A stretch of 64,000 nt of DNA from Paenibacillus sp. S150 (GTDB lineage Bacteria > Bacillota > Bacilli > Paenibacillales > Paenibacillaceae): assembly GCF_019352175.1 (NCBI RefSeq), contig NZ_JACBYI010000018.1:52970-116969 (forward strand), read 5' to 3'. Each line of letters opens with the position of its first letter. Within the stretch, counting starts at the first letter, position 1. Positions 43,114 to 52,228 of this stretch are shown here, in pieces. Under the pieces are notes generated by a model. It was given only the letters and a program-made list of their open reading frames with translations. It ran no database searches and was not told where the DNA came from. Made by a program: the position numbers and the translations under genes.

Positions 43114-43710
43114 TCACACGCTCAGCACTTTCATAATCGCCGTATAGCAGGATTCCTTGAACACTGCATGCAGCTTGTCGTTGTCGGTCATCAGCCACTG
43201 GATCAGGCAACCGTCGATAATTGCACGGATGACCGGGGCCGTTGTATCCGGGGACAGCTCTTCCGCAAAAATGCCCTCCTGTTGCCCCAGCGTAAGCACC
43301 TCCGTGCTTATCCGTGCGCAGTTGTCATAGAACCGCTGGTTAATCTCCCGGTAGACCGGTATCCGGCTTGCCCGCGACAGGAAATCCAGGTACACACGGT
43401 AAAAGGTGCGGTTCTTCGCCGGGCCCGGGAACGCGGAGTCGATGTAGGCGGCAAGCTTGCCGGCGGCTGTCTGCTGCTCCCGCACCGCAGCCTGCTCTTT
43501 GGCGGATATTTTGCCGGTCAGCCATTCCAGCAGCTCCACAAGCACGGCTTCTTTACTGTCAAAATAATAATGCACGACCCCTTTGCTGACCCCGGCGTGA
43601 TCGGCGATGGTCTGCAGGGTCACGGAATCGTACCCCAGCTCGGACAAAGCCTGAAAGGCGGCGAACAGAATCTGCTTGCGTTTCTCTTCGGATTTCTTGT
43701 AGCGTACCAT
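43114..43710 (-). CDS. TetR-family transcriptional regulator
   Basis: 198 residues. N-terminal helix-turn-helix (ILFAAFQALSELGYDSVTLQTIADHAGVSKGVVHYYFDSKEAVLVELL) is textbook TetR; the C-terminal ligand domain is helical (DTTAPVIRAIIDGCLIQWLM). Divergent from an oxidoreductase gene; a perfect palindrome TGACCGGTCA between them overlaps the -35 boxes, so it most likely represses both. Confidence 0.92.
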   Translation of the reverse strand: MVRYKKSEEKRKQILFAAFQALSELGYDSVTLQTIADHAGVSKGVVHYYFDSKEAVLVELLEWLTGKISAKEQAAVREQQTAAGKLAAYIDSAFPGPAKNRTFYRVYLDFLSRASRIPVYREINQRFYDNCARISTEVLTLGQQEGIFAEELSPDTTAPVIRAIIDGCLIQWLMTDNDKLHAVFKESCYTAIMKVLSV

Positions 43711-43731
43711 AGAACCTCCACAAATTAGGGA

Positions 43732-43792
43732 ATAATGTACATTATATCATAGAAAATAAAAAGTTGACCGGTCAGAATAAATAATATATAAC
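43732..43792. promoter_or_regulatory. Divergent tetR/oxidoreductase promoter with palindromic operator
   Basis: Plus strand: TTGACC (43764-43769), 17 bases, TATAAC (43787-43792). The palindrome TGACCGGTCA (43765-43774) overlaps the -35. Minus strand: TATAAT near 43740 for tetR. A second small palindrome AATGTACATT lies near 43735. TetR binding is inferred. Confidence 0.65.
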
Positions 43793-43831
43793 TGACTTAC
43801 ACATTATAGCTCGCCTAAGGAGAGAACTTGT

Positions 43832-44824
43832 ATGACAGAAACCTTTCAAGCTTTGGTTGTGGACAAAGCGGAGGCTTTTTCCGTGGTGATACAACCGCTG
43901 ACTCTGGAGAAATTACCTGCAGGAGAAGTGCTGATCCGTGTTGCTTATTCCAGTGTGAACTATAAGGACGGATTAGCGAGTATCCCGAACGGGAATATCG
44001 TCCGCAATTATCCTTTTATCCCGGGCGTCGATTTGTCAGGAACGGTCGTTTCTTCCACAGACCCGCGCTTTCAAGAAGGACAATCTGTAATTGCTACCGG
44101 CTACGGCATTGGCGTGTCCCATTACGGCGGCTTCAGCGAGTATGCGCGTATCCCTGCCGAATGGGTGATGCCGCTTCCGGAGGGTCTTACCCTGCGTGAA
44201 GCGATGATCTATGGCACTGCCGGTTATACCGCGGCCATGTCCATTCAGGCCCTTGAAGCACATGGTGCTGTGCCGGATAAAGGCAAAGTGCTGGTCACAG
44301 GCGCAACTGGAGGTGTCGGAGGAGCAGCGGTTGCGATACTGGCCAAGAAAGGCTACCAGGTCACAGCAAGCACGGGCAAAGCAGATGCAGCCGATTATTT
44401 GCAGACTCTGGGCGCAGCCGAGGTCATCTCGCGTGAGGATGTGACCGGTGGTTCCGGCAAGCCTCTGGACAAGCAGCTGTGGCAAGCGGCTGTTGATTCG
44501 GTAGGCGGTGCCCCGCTTGCAGCGATGCTGAGCAAGATTACCTACGGCGGCTCCGTTGCCGCCAGCGGATTAACCGCCGGAACAGCGGTTGCGACGACGG
44601 TGCTGCCCTTCATCCTGCGTGGCGTAAGCCTGCTGGGGATCGACTCCGTTGCTTGCCCGATGGAGCAGCGTATTCAGATTTGGGATCGCATGGCGTCCGA
44701 TTTGAAGCCGGAACAGCTGGACAATCTGGTAGATCGTGAGATTGCTATAGCCGAGCTGCCTGCCGCGCTGGAAGATATCCTCAAATCCAACACACGCGGC
44801 CGCGTGCTTGTCCGTTTGTCCTAA
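43832..44824 (+). CDS. YhdH/YhfP-family quinone oxidoreductase (acryloyl-CoA reductase-like)
   Basis: 330 residues of the medium-chain dehydrogenase fold without the structural zinc lobe. N-terminal SSVNYKDGLASIPNGNIVRNYPFIPGVDLSGTV and the NADPH motif VTGATGGVGGAAVAIL with SVACPMEQRIQIWDRM are typical of the YhdH/AcuI group, which reduce activated enoyl compounds with NADPH. Likely derepressed by an electrophile through the adjacent TetR protein. RBS AAGGAGAG; terminator follows. Confidence 0.92.
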   Translation: MTETFQALVVDKAEAFSVVIQPLTLEKLPAGEVLIRVAYSSVNYKDGLASIPNGNIVRNYPFIPGVDLSGTVVSSTDPRFQEGQSVIATGYGIGVSHYGGFSEYARIPAEWVMPLPEGLTLREAMIYGTAGYTAAMSIQALEAHGAVPDKGKVLVTGATGGVGGAAVAILAKKGYQVTASTGKADAADYLQTLGAAEVISREDVTGGSGKPLDKQLWQAAVDSVGGAPLAAMLSKITYGGSVAASGLTAGTAVATTVLPFILRGVSLLGIDSVACPMEQRIQIWDRMASDLKPEQLDNLVDREIAIAELPAALEDILKSNTRGRVLVRLS

Positions 44825-44830
44825 CCAGAG

Positions 44831-44871
44831 AAGCCACCTGCAGGGAGCAATCCCCGGGTGGCTTTTCTTTT
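44831..44871 (+). terminator. Terminator of the YhdH-like gene
   Basis: AAGCCACC and GGGTGGCTT arms with a GC-rich loop, then TTCTTTT, six bases after the stop codon. Confidence 0.85.
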
Positions 44872-44914
44872 ATCAATAGCTATCTTATACAACGCTCAAA
44901 TCTCCGGATAATCT

Positions 44915-45436
44915 TCAAAGGTTAATTTCAGCATAGCGATCCCCTTTTACTGTCCGCAGGATATGGGTGCAGCAGCTTTCTAAGCCATCGATAAAAGTAT
45001 CCACCTCCAGATCATACACCTCTTCCTTGTGGACGAACTCCAGCTGATCTCTGGCCTGCCCGATTCTCCTGTCTCCTCTTGCTGCTTCTCTGCGCTCCAG
45101 CTCATCTGCCGGACAATGCACACCCACCCGCAGCACGGAATAGCCAAACAGGCTTACTGCAAAGTCCTCACTTGTAAAATGGTAATGCAGCACATGATCC
45201 ACAATGAGGTTAATACCTCTATCCGCGAACATAGCAATGGAACGGTGAAAAAAATACTCCGTCTCCACAGGAATCAACCGGTCATGCTCCCGATCCTCCA
45301 TGTGTTCAATCACGATGTCGAAATCATCGAGACTATAGTGAAAATAATCCGGCAGGCTTTTTATCAATGCTTTGGCGAGTGTTGTTTTGCCGGAGCTTGA
45401 AACTCCGTTCAATAAGATAATGCTACCTTTATTCAA
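44915..45436 (-). CDS. Chloramphenicol phosphotransferase-like (CPT family) P-loop kinase
   Basis: 173 residues. Walker A is LLNGVSSSGKTTLAKAL; the CPT-type features VGVHCPADELERREAARGDRRIGQARDQ (lid with Arg cluster) and the N-terminal acidic SLDDFD are present. CPT of Streptomyces phosphorylates the 3-OH of chloramphenicol; many relatives in Bacillales are annotated so without evidence. Whether it confers resistance is unknown. Normal start context (AGGAG) and single gene. Confidence 0.78.
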   Translation of the reverse strand: MNKGSIILLNGVSSSGKTTLAKALIKSLPDYFHYSLDDFDIVIEHMEDREHDRLIPVETEYFFHRSIAMFADRGINLIVDHVLHYHFTSEDFAVSLFGYSVLRVGVHCPADELERREAARGDRRIGQARDQLEFVHKEEVYDLEVDTFIDGLESCCTHILRTVKGDRYAEINL

Positions 45437-45550
45437 CTGTACTCCTCCATTACTCCGTAATCAGCCCGTAATCCTGCGCCAATGCTGACGCTTAGGACAA
45501 CCGAAACAAAAAGCAAGCAGCTCCTTCCATAAGATACCATAAAATCAGCG

Positions 45551-46022
45551 GACACAGAACAAAATCACCCTTATGGGTGAATAAGGGGTGGAACTTATGG
45601 AGATGCATGATTGCACAATGTGCAAGATTCCCGCCCATTTAGCGCGTGGTTAAGCTACGCATGGTTGATCGTGCAGATTTTCGCCCAGGCCCCTCTGTCG
45701 GGCACTTTGCGTGGTCCTCTCCCGATCCATCCTAGTAATCCGGACAGGAGATCCGTTATCTGGGCGGATCCGGCTGTTCCGCAGGTCAAACGGACACAGA
45801 TTCCGTTAAATGTCCTTTCGTCCCTCATTCTGGGCCCACATGAACAATATAACGGCTTCTGAGTCCGAATCCACCGGAAACGTAGACTTTTTCACAAAAT
45901 AGCGTATTCTCTGTCCACTTCACTCTGCAGACGGTCCCGATTCCTCCTGTACAGCTTACACCTTTATCCTCTGAAGCTTCCTGGTTATCCACATTTTTTT
46001 GCTTTGTATAAATTCCTATACA
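45551..46022 (+). repeat. Long intergenic repeat family D, copy 2
   Basis: Same landmarks in the same order and orientation as 35051-35522, ending again with TGTATAAATTCCTATACA right before a terminator of a minus-strand gene. It fills the gap between the CPT-like kinase and the cupin gene; no gene is convincing within it. Confidence 0.9.
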
Positions 46023-46024
46023 GT

Positions 46025-46049
46025 GAAAAACCCGTCAATTTGACGGGCC
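46025..46049 (-). terminator. Terminator of the cupin gene
   Basis: On the minus strand GGCCCGTCAAATTGACGGGT is a hairpin followed by TTTTTC. Confidence 0.8.
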
Positions 46050-46098
46050 AACGTACGGATACAAATTGATCCGCTGATTATTCAGTTAGTGCTTAAGG

Positions 46099-46833
46099 TC
46101 ATGCATTCCCGGCCGGATCAGCCGCATTCTGCACACCCGGATACGGCTGAACGTACGGCTGCTGGCGGTACTGCTGGACATAAGGCTGGCTGTAGTAGCC
46201 GTGCATGGGAGCAGGCTGGTAGCCAAAGGGCTGAAGCATTGGAGGCTGTGAATACATATTTGGAGCCATATTATTGGCATGTGCGGCGTTTACGCCCTCT
46301 GTCTTGCCGGAATCGCCACAGCCTGCAGGGGGGCCAATGAAGGTGTCCGGCTTGACCGGAGCCAGCGCTTCCCTGACCTTGGCTTCATTCAGACAATACG
46401 TGTGGGCGAGCACATTCGCCGGGGTAAGCGTCAGCAGATTGGAACCCAGAATAACCTCTGGAATTGGAGCATCGAAGATGGCAAGCAGATGGGTGCAGTC
46501 CACGGTAGCAACCTCATAATGCCACCAGCCCTGCGGCACATTAGCCACCTGGCCCGGACTAAGGGGGAAGTGCAGCAGCTCATTCGTAAACGGATTAATC
46601 AGGGAGACGACAGCCTCGCCGGAGATGCAGTAGACGAGTTCAGCGGCATTCTGGTGATAATGCGGTTCAACCACATTGGATCTGCTGAGAAAAATATCAA
46701 GGAGGGATGTATTTTCGAGTGTATTAAGCTCTTTGATCGACAGGGTATTAATATAGTTCCAGTCATCCTTCTTAAACGTTGTATTGCTGTTCACATCAAA
46801 AGTAAATTGTGTATTGGGTGATTTGTAGTCCAT
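46099..46833 (-). CDS. Cupin protein with Tyr/Gln/Pro-rich tail
   Basis: 244 residues from the ATG eight bases after AGGTGA; an upstream open extension to 46974 has no start context. The cupin motif 1 is PHYHQNAAELVYCISGEAVVSL and motif 2 lies near VPQGWWHYEV, a bicupin-type metal site resembling oxalate decarboxylase half-domains. The last 60 residues are low complexity (MYSQPPML, YSQPYVQQYRQQPYVQPYPG), a composition seen in spore-coat and exosporium proteins. A spore-surface role is a guess. Own terminator. Confidence 0.75.
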   Translation of the reverse strand: MDYKSPNTQFTFDVNSNTTFKKDDWNYINTLSIKELNTLENTSLLDIFLSRSNVVEPHYHQNAAELVYCISGEAVVSLINPFTNELLHFPLSPGQVANVPQGWWHYEVATVDCTHLLAIFDAPIPEVILGSNLLTLTPANVLAHTYCLNEAKVREALAPVKPDTFIGPPAGCGDSGKTEGVNAAHANNMAPNMYSQPPMLQPFGYQPAPMHGYYSQPYVQQYRQQPYVQPYPGVQNAADPAGNA

Positions 46834-46976
46834 GTATGAAGTCACCTGACAATCCTTCCTTTCCGCAAAACCTTTTTTTTCGTTCTGCGATAGGATATGT
46901 ATCCGCCCAGGCCCAGGTGAATATTTTTTCTCCTGATGCAGCAAAAAGCTCCGCCGCAGTGGAACATGCTTCATAT

Positions 46977-48572
46977 TTACTCACTTGCTATAATTGTCCG
47001 GTTCCTTCCCATGTCCTTGGCGGAATACATCGCACGGTCCGCCTGCTCGAGCAGCTCCGCCAGGGAATTCCCGTGGGTGGGGTAATGAGCAATCCCCTGG
47101 GAGGAGGTCACCTGCATTGCCAACGGAGCGTCACTGGCTTCAAGCATAATACGGATTCGTTCCGCAACCGCGTAAGCATCCGCAGCCTTGGTTCGCGGAA
47201 GCAGCACCACGAACTCCTCCCCGCCATAGCGGCAGCAGACATCGCCCGGACGGATGCTTGCTCTTAGAATTCCGGCCACCTGCTTCAGAACCTCATCTCC
47301 TGCCAGATGGCCATACGTATCATTCACAAACTTGAATTTGTCCACATCCAGCACGATGACAGAGAAGGAAACCTGCGCTGCGATCCATTGGTTCATCGTG
47401 ATTTCGAGGGACCTGCGGTTAGGAAGAGCTGTCAGCACATCGGTCATTGCCTCCTGCGTGAGCTGGTCTGTCTGCTTCTGGATATCGCTCCAGGCGATGG
47501 CTACTGCCTTGGTCAGGAGGTCCGCCTCCCGGTTCCAGTGCGGCTCCAGCACAGGGAGCTCAGCCTTTTCCTTGCCTACCCTGTTCATCAGATCAGCAAG
47601 CAGAACAAACGGCTTGGCCAATTGATGGGCCAGCAGACCCGCAAGCAGCAGCAGCAGGATAAATGGAATCAGCGTATAGGCAAGTGTTGTGCGGATTTGG
47701 CTCCACAGCTCCTTCTGAATCACGCTCACAGGGGAGACTACAACAACCCCCCAGCCATTGGCCGGAACACTTGAATAGCCGGCCAGCATCTGGATGCCTT
47801 TTATATTGACCGCTTCCCTCTGCCCGCTGTTCCCCTTCATTAATTCCTGTACAACCTCATTGCTGCCGATATCCTCATTAATCCGCTCTTTGTCGGGATG
47901 GAACAGCAGATGCCCGTCGGAGCTGACAATATAATAATAGGAGCCTGTTGCATCGATATCGTTGCTGCTGCCAAAAATCATGTTAAGAATATTGTTATTC
48001 TGCAAATAGACCGTTCCACCCAGCAGTCCAAGATATTGCTTATCCCCGTCATACAGCGGCTCGCTCATAAAAACAATCATTCTGCCGGTTAAAGGGGCGG
48101 TAAAAGGCTCAGAAAGATAGGGGCCTCTGAGACGCAGTGCTTCTGCAGCCCAAGGAGACTCCACCGGCTTGCCGGCCATTTCCAGGGATACGGGGGACGT
48201 GTTGCGGATGATGCCATTCGCACCCACGAGGAGAATTGAATTGAAATAGGTGCTGCTCTTGCGCATCACTTCAAGGTAATCGTTCACTTCTTCCGGCTGC
48301 GCCTCATACAGCCTGGACAGCTTGTCCGCGCTGAATACCATACTGCTGCGCATGGAGCGGAAGAGCGAATCCACCGTCCGGCTCATGCGTTCGGCATTGG
48401 ACAGGTTCAAATTCAGGGTAGTTTCTATAAGTGACTTTTTTTTCGATTGATAAGAAGCAGTGAGCAAAATCGTTGAAGTCAGCAGAACCACCAGCGTGAC
48501 CAGAGCGATCAGCAGCAGGGTAAGACTGAGTTTTTTATGCGGTTTTGGTCCTGCTCCTCCCAGTCTGGGCAT
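46977..48572 (-). CDS. Membrane diguanylate cyclase with Cache sensor
   Basis: 531 residues. Two membrane helices (about 16-36 and 285-310) surround a dCache-like outer domain (SSDGHLLFHPDKERI). The GGDEF domain has the active-site form GGEEF and, five residues before it, the inhibitory RxxD site (RPGD). Typical NRRSLEITMNQW and VDKFKFVNDTYGHLAGDEVL are intact. It makes cyclic di-GMP from GTP in response to an outside signal. The HD-GYP protein at 53204 could degrade the product. Confidence 0.93.
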   Translation of the reverse strand: MPRLGGAGPKPHKKLSLTLLLIALVTLVVLLTSTILLTASYQSKKKSLIETTLNLNLSNAERMSRTVDSLFRSMRSSMVFSADKLSRLYEAQPEEVNDYLEVMRKSSTYFNSILLVGANGIIRNTSPVSLEMAGKPVESPWAAEALRLRGPYLSEPFTAPLTGRMIVFMSEPLYDGDKQYLGLLGGTVYLQNNNILNMIFGSSNDIDATGSYYYIVSSDGHLLFHPDKERINEDIGSNEVVQELMKGNSGQREAVNIKGIQMLAGYSSVPANGWGVVVVSPVSVIQKELWSQIRTTLAYTLIPFILLLLLAGLLAHQLAKPFVLLADLMNRVGKEKAELPVLEPHWNREADLLTKAVAIAWSDIQKQTDQLTQEAMTDVLTALPNRRSLEITMNQWIAAQVSFSVIVLDVDKFKFVNDTYGHLAGDEVLKQVAGILRASIRPGDVCCRYGGEEFVVLLPRTKAADAYAVAERIRIMLEASDAPLAMQVTSSQGIAHYPTHGNSLAELLEQADRAMYSAKDMGRNRTIIASE

Positions 48573-48766
48573 TCCTCAACCTCCTTGCACTTATGGCAGC
48601 AGCTGCCGTCAGGTACGTCATTTTTAATTATATACGATTAAGAAACAGATTCCACCGCAGTTTTTATTTCCAAATCATTGTTGCTGAAGCACATTTTCCG
48701 GATGGTATTGGGGCAGAATTTCAGATGATGAATTCACCAACTATCGTCAGGAGGCTCACATTTAAA

Positions 48767-49633
48767 ATGAAATGGATGAAAATCAAAACGCTGCCGGCCC
48801 TCGCCATATTTATGGCAGCTCTCACTCTTTTTACTGCAATGCTTTGCATCTCCGCAACAGCTGGAGCATCTGCATTAAAAATCAAATCTGCAAATTCCGG
48901 AGCCTTAACCTTCGTGCTCGTACACGGAGCTTGGGTCGATGCAAGCTTTTGGGACGAAACAGCCGCCGAGCTGCGCAAAATGGGACATACCGTCTACACG
49001 CCGGAGTATGCCGGACATGGGGCGGACAAGAACAAAAACGTTTCTCATGAACAGGAGACACAGTCTGTCGTCGATTTCATCAAGCAGAAGGATCTCCACA
49101 ATATTATTTTGCTTGGACACAGCTTCGGAGGCACAATTATCCAAAAAACAGCTGAGCAAGTGCCTGACCGCTTGAAGCGTCTGGTGTTTTTTGATGCATT
49201 TGCCCCGCTGGACGGGCAGAGCACAGCCGATCAGTTCCCCGCCCCGGCCGTTGAACTGTTCCAAGGACTCAGCAAAGCCTCGGGCAACAACACGGTCATG
49301 CTTCCTTTTGACCTGTTCCGTGATACCTTCGTCAATACCGCTACTCTGGAGCAAGCAAAGTCACTGTACAAAAAGGTGATTCCAGAACCTGCCGCCCCTC
49401 TGTTTCAGAGGCTGGATCTGAAGAAATTCTACAGCTTGCAAACTCCAAAAAGCTATCTCTATCTGACGGAGGATGTCGCTCTGCCGCAGACTCCAGCCAA
49501 CGGCTGGCACCCGTTCCAGTCCAGTCACCTGGGAATGTACCGCTTTATCGAAGGCACCGGGGATCATATGGCTGCTCCCCATTACGAGCCCAAAGAGATT
49601 GCCGATAAAATCGTGCAGGCCAGCCGGGATTAG
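48767..49633 (+). CDS. Secreted alpha/beta-hydrolase (esterase-like)
   Basis: 288 residues from the ATG that follows GGAGG; N-terminal signal peptide (LPALAIFMAALTLFTAMLCISATAGASA). Oxyanion strand FVLVHGAWVDASFW, nucleophile elbow GHSFGGTI, and late His in GTGDHMAAPHY. The lid and core resemble salicylate-esterase or EstC-type hydrolases (HGAWVDAS, YTPEYAGHGADKNKN). It is probably released or envelope-attached and acts on a small ester. Single gene followed by a bidirectional terminator. Confidence 0.88.
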   Translation: MKWMKIKTLPALAIFMAALTLFTAMLCISATAGASALKIKSANSGALTFVLVHGAWVDASFWDETAAELRKMGHTVYTPEYAGHGADKNKNVSHEQETQSVVDFIKQKDLHNIILLGHSFGGTIIQKTAEQVPDRLKRLVFFDAFAPLDGQSTADQFPAPAVELFQGLSKASGNNTVMLPFDLFRDTFVNTATLEQAKSLYKKVIPEPAAPLFQRLDLKKFYSLQTPKSYLYLTEDVALPQTPANGWHPFQSSHLGMYRFIEGTGDHMAAPHYEPKEIADKIVQASRD

Positions 49634-49640
49634 AGAACTG

Positions 49641-49689
49641 AAAAGAGCAAGCGGCGGGAGGCGCTCCCGAATCCGCTTGCTCTTTTTTC
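49641..49689. terminator. Bidirectional terminator
   Basis: AAGAGCAAGCGG and CCGCTTGCTCTT arms with a GCGGGAGGCGCTCCCG inner hairpin, flanked by T-runs in both directions, between convergent genes. Confidence 0.85.
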
Positions 49690-49691
49690 AA

Positions 49692-50255
49692 CTACCAGCC
49701 TTGTCGCTCAATGAGTGAAGTGATCTGGGCAAGATGATGGCGGTTATGCCAGTTGTAACGCTGAACCGCTGTGTCCAGAGTCATCGTTCCCAGCATCAGG
49801 CTCAGAAAGGTTCTAAGAAATTGTTCTTCCCCAAGTGAATCCAGCAGGCAAGCAAATCTGCGGTTAAGGCTTTCAAGCAGCGCAAGCGAGGTCTCCACCG
49901 GCTCCAGCTGATAGTCGCTCTGCTCTGCCCACAAGTCTTCCCGATAGGAGGGAATCTCCGGCGCCTCTTCGGTCAGCCCCCGTTTGAAGCGCAGATAGGC
50001 ATTCATATTGTTGTCGGCGAGATGGTGCACCACCTGCTTAACGCTCCAGCCTCCCGGCCGGTAAGACGTATTCAGCTGTTGCGGAGTAAGCGGCTGCACG
50101 GCCTCCCTTAAGACTGAAGCCATACCGCGGATTTCAGCAATGCTCCCGCGGCGCTCACCGGCTGTCTGCGGTCCCAGGCTCATAAACGGACCAATCGGAT
50201 AACGCCATTGTTCTATATTCGGATGTTCAGAACACACTCCGCACCAGGCCTCCAT
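49692..50255 (-). CDS. DinB/YfiT-family protein (putative bacillithiol transferase)
   Basis: 187 residues. The pattern IEQWRYPIGPFMSLGPQT, TSYRPGGWSVKQVVHHLADNNMNAYLRFK and a late YNWHNRHHLAQITSLI match YfiT/BstA, where three His residues bind a divalent metal. BstA-type enzymes attach bacillithiol to electrophiles. The start is unclear: the ATG used overlaps GGAGG, and GTG at 50237 is an alternative. The region 50256-50386 upstream holds no gene. Confidence 0.85.
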   Translation of the reverse strand: MEAWCGVCSEHPNIEQWRYPIGPFMSLGPQTAGERRGSIAEIRGMASVLREAVQPLTPQQLNTSYRPGGWSVKQVVHHLADNNMNAYLRFKRGLTEEAPEIPSYREDLWAEQSDYQLEPVETSLALLESLNRRFACLLDSLGEEQFLRTFLSLMLGTMTLDTAVQRYNWHNRHHLAQITSLIERQGW

Positions 50256-50386
50256 TCATTGGGCTGCAGCAAATACAGTTAGAGCTTAAGCGCGAGTCTC
50301 GCCGCAGGCAAACTGCAGTTCAAGCAAAAAGCTTGCTGCTGATCCGTAATGTTCCAGTTCAAGCTATAATACAACTCGCAACACTG

Positions 50387-52021
50387 TTATGTTCCCTGCA
50401 TATTAAACCGCGCCGTCACGAACACAGCCGGCGAGTTCCAGTAGATAGTAACCTCATTGGTGGAATAGCTGAGCTCATGATCGGCAAAGCACTGGGCGGC
50501 AGGCTTGCCTTGAAGATGCTCTGCGGCATACTCATCGTGCAGCCCGCGGTTGGGTCCGCCGGATACAAGGCCCGGCACCGGATCAGCGGCGCCGTCACCC
50601 ACGGACGGGCGGTGATGCGGGTTCATCACCGGATAGGCGCCGAAGCCGGTCACATAGCTGATGTCCAGCACATTGCGGCCCGTCAGGTAATGCAGATGAT
50701 CCAGGGCGCAGGCGGCATAGGCGGGTTCTCCGCTGAAATGCTCCGCCGCCAGCAGCAGCATCGCATTGTTCATGAGCAGCATATTGCTGCCCCAGATATA
50801 ATCTTCTTCCAGCAGGGAAATGCGGTAGCCGTCCTTCCGGCTCTGCCGGACCAAACGATCCGCTTCGGCCAGCAGCCCTTGCTTCAGCGAAGCATATAAT
50901 GCCGTCTCGGCAGCCGCCTTTCCGGTCAGCAGGTAAGCCAGGGTCCCGTATCCGCCCATATCCGCCCAGCCCAGGCTGTATTTCGGAAAAGGCCGCTCTG
51001 CCAGCGACCGGACTGCCTGGTGATACAGCTCTTCGCCAGTCGTCCGGTACAGCTCTGCCGCTGCCCAGAAGCGTTCGTCATGATCCGTTCCGTCTCCGTA
51101 TTCGCCGGTGGCAATTTCCGGCGGATTGGTGAATCCGGGCATTTCGGGATACCGCTCCAGCCAGCCCCAGGCAGCCCTCGCCGCTGCGAGGCATTGACGG
51201 GAATAAGCTTGGTCAAACGGCTCATAAACTCTTGCGGCCATAGCCATAACTCCGGCAAAGTCCCCCGTAGCGGCTGCCGATACCGGTGAAAAATACAGCT
51301 CTGCCGTATCATCCTCCGGCATTGCATCAAGGGCCGGGAAATTCAAGGTCGTCAGCTTATGGTATACTCCGCCTGTACCCGCCTCCTGCATCTTAAACAG
51401 CCAATCCAGCTCCACCTTGCACTCCAGCAGCACATCCGGAGTATTTCCGTCACTCTCCGGCAGCGGAACCGCAGCAGTAAAAGCTGCTCCGTACAGCTCA
51501 TAAGCCAGCAGCAGATCGGCAACGGCTTTGGCGCCGGGACCGGCGTATTTGCCGTAATCTCCGGCATCATGCCAGCCTCCGCAGCTGTCAAGCTGCAATT
51601 CGGGCTGTCCGTAGACGGTCCCTAATGCCGTATGGCATGCGGCATGCCCCCATGGACCTGCATATTCTTCGGTCAGCTCTTCGCCGCAGCGGTAATAATA
51701 AAAGGCTTTCAAAAGTCCCTGCTGCAGCTCCCGGTAAGGCTTGTCGGCAATAACAAAGGAAGCGGACACAGCACCGTTCTCCCGTTCAATACGATATCTT
51801 CCGGGCGACCTCACCTCCGAGAAATCGGCAGCATGGACCTTGGCGCCGCTGGGTTTATCCAGAGCCGCAGCACCGGATTTCCCCGCGTACACCACGGCCC
51901 CTGTTTCTTCATTGACCACCCGGAAATCCTGCCCATCACCGCTGAAAATGGCGATTTTGGCTCCTTCTGCGGAATAACCGATTTGATTCACTGCAATACG
52001 GCGAAGTTCAGGCGTGCTCAA
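50387..52021 (-). CDS. Glycoside hydrolase family 9 (intracellular cellodextrinase/endoglucanase-like)
   Basis: 544 residues from a TTG after GAGGAG; no signal peptide. N-terminal Ig-like CelD_N domain (about 1-95, RRIAVNQIGYSAEGAKIAI), then GH9 (alpha/alpha)6 barrel with the catalytic base pair in DSCGGWHDAGDYGKY, the His of NPHHRPS and the general acid Glu in YSTNEVTIYWNSP. Such proteins split cello- or xyloglucan-oligosaccharides. Absence of secretion signals implies an intracellular substrate imported by a transporter elsewhere. Confidence 0.92.
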   Translation of the reverse strand: MSTPELRRIAVNQIGYSAEGAKIAIFSGDGQDFRVVNEETGAVVYAGKSGAAALDKPSGAKVHAADFSEVRSPGRYRIERENGAVSASFVIADKPYRELQQGLLKAFYYYRCGEELTEEYAGPWGHAACHTALGTVYGQPELQLDSCGGWHDAGDYGKYAGPGAKAVADLLLAYELYGAAFTAAVPLPESDGNTPDVLLECKVELDWLFKMQEAGTGGVYHKLTTLNFPALDAMPEDDTAELYFSPVSAAATGDFAGVMAMAARVYEPFDQAYSRQCLAAARAAWGWLERYPEMPGFTNPPEIATGEYGDGTDHDERFWAAAELYRTTGEELYHQAVRSLAERPFPKYSLGWADMGGYGTLAYLLTGKAAAETALYASLKQGLLAEADRLVRQSRKDGYRISLLEEDYIWGSNMLLMNNAMLLLAAEHFSGEPAYAACALDHLHYLTGRNVLDISYVTGFGAYPVMNPHHRPSVGDGAADPVPGLVSGGPNRGLHDEYAAEHLQGKPAAQCFADHELSYSTNEVTIYWNSPAVFVTARFNMQGT

Positions 52022-52035
52022 TCGTCATCTCTCCT

Positions 52036-52224
52036 CTATTCGGATGATTTTTCAAAAAAGACAGCCACTCCATCCTCGTTGTTAGAAGCGGTGATCATAT
52101 ATTCCGGGGCTTTGGCTTCCTCCCGGGCATTAGTTACGGCAACCCGGGTTCCGGCAGCGGCGAATACACCCGGACCATTCCAATGATCACCGGACACTAC
52201 GATATTTCCGGTGTCCCCCCCCAA
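52036..52224 (-). CDS. Hypothetical 62-residue ORF between alarmone synthetase and GH9 genes
   Basis: The frame begins at TTG four bases after the alarmone synthetase stop and ends fifteen bases before GH9. No clear ribosome site precedes it; the G-run near its start is inside the frame. Codon usage looks plausible (VAVTNAREEAKAPEYMITAS). It could be a real small protein, a remnant, or chance. No family recognised. Confidence 0.3.
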   Translation of the reverse strand: MGGDTGNIVVSGDHWNGPGVFAAAGTRVAVTNAREEAKAPEYMITASNNEDGVAVFFEKSSE

Positions 52225-52228
52225 TCTG

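Noticed and set aside
44915..45436. Chloramphenicol resistance gene
   Set aside because: Only the family resemblance is visible; many CPT-like proteins in Bacillales have no shown resistance role, so it is called CPT-like only.
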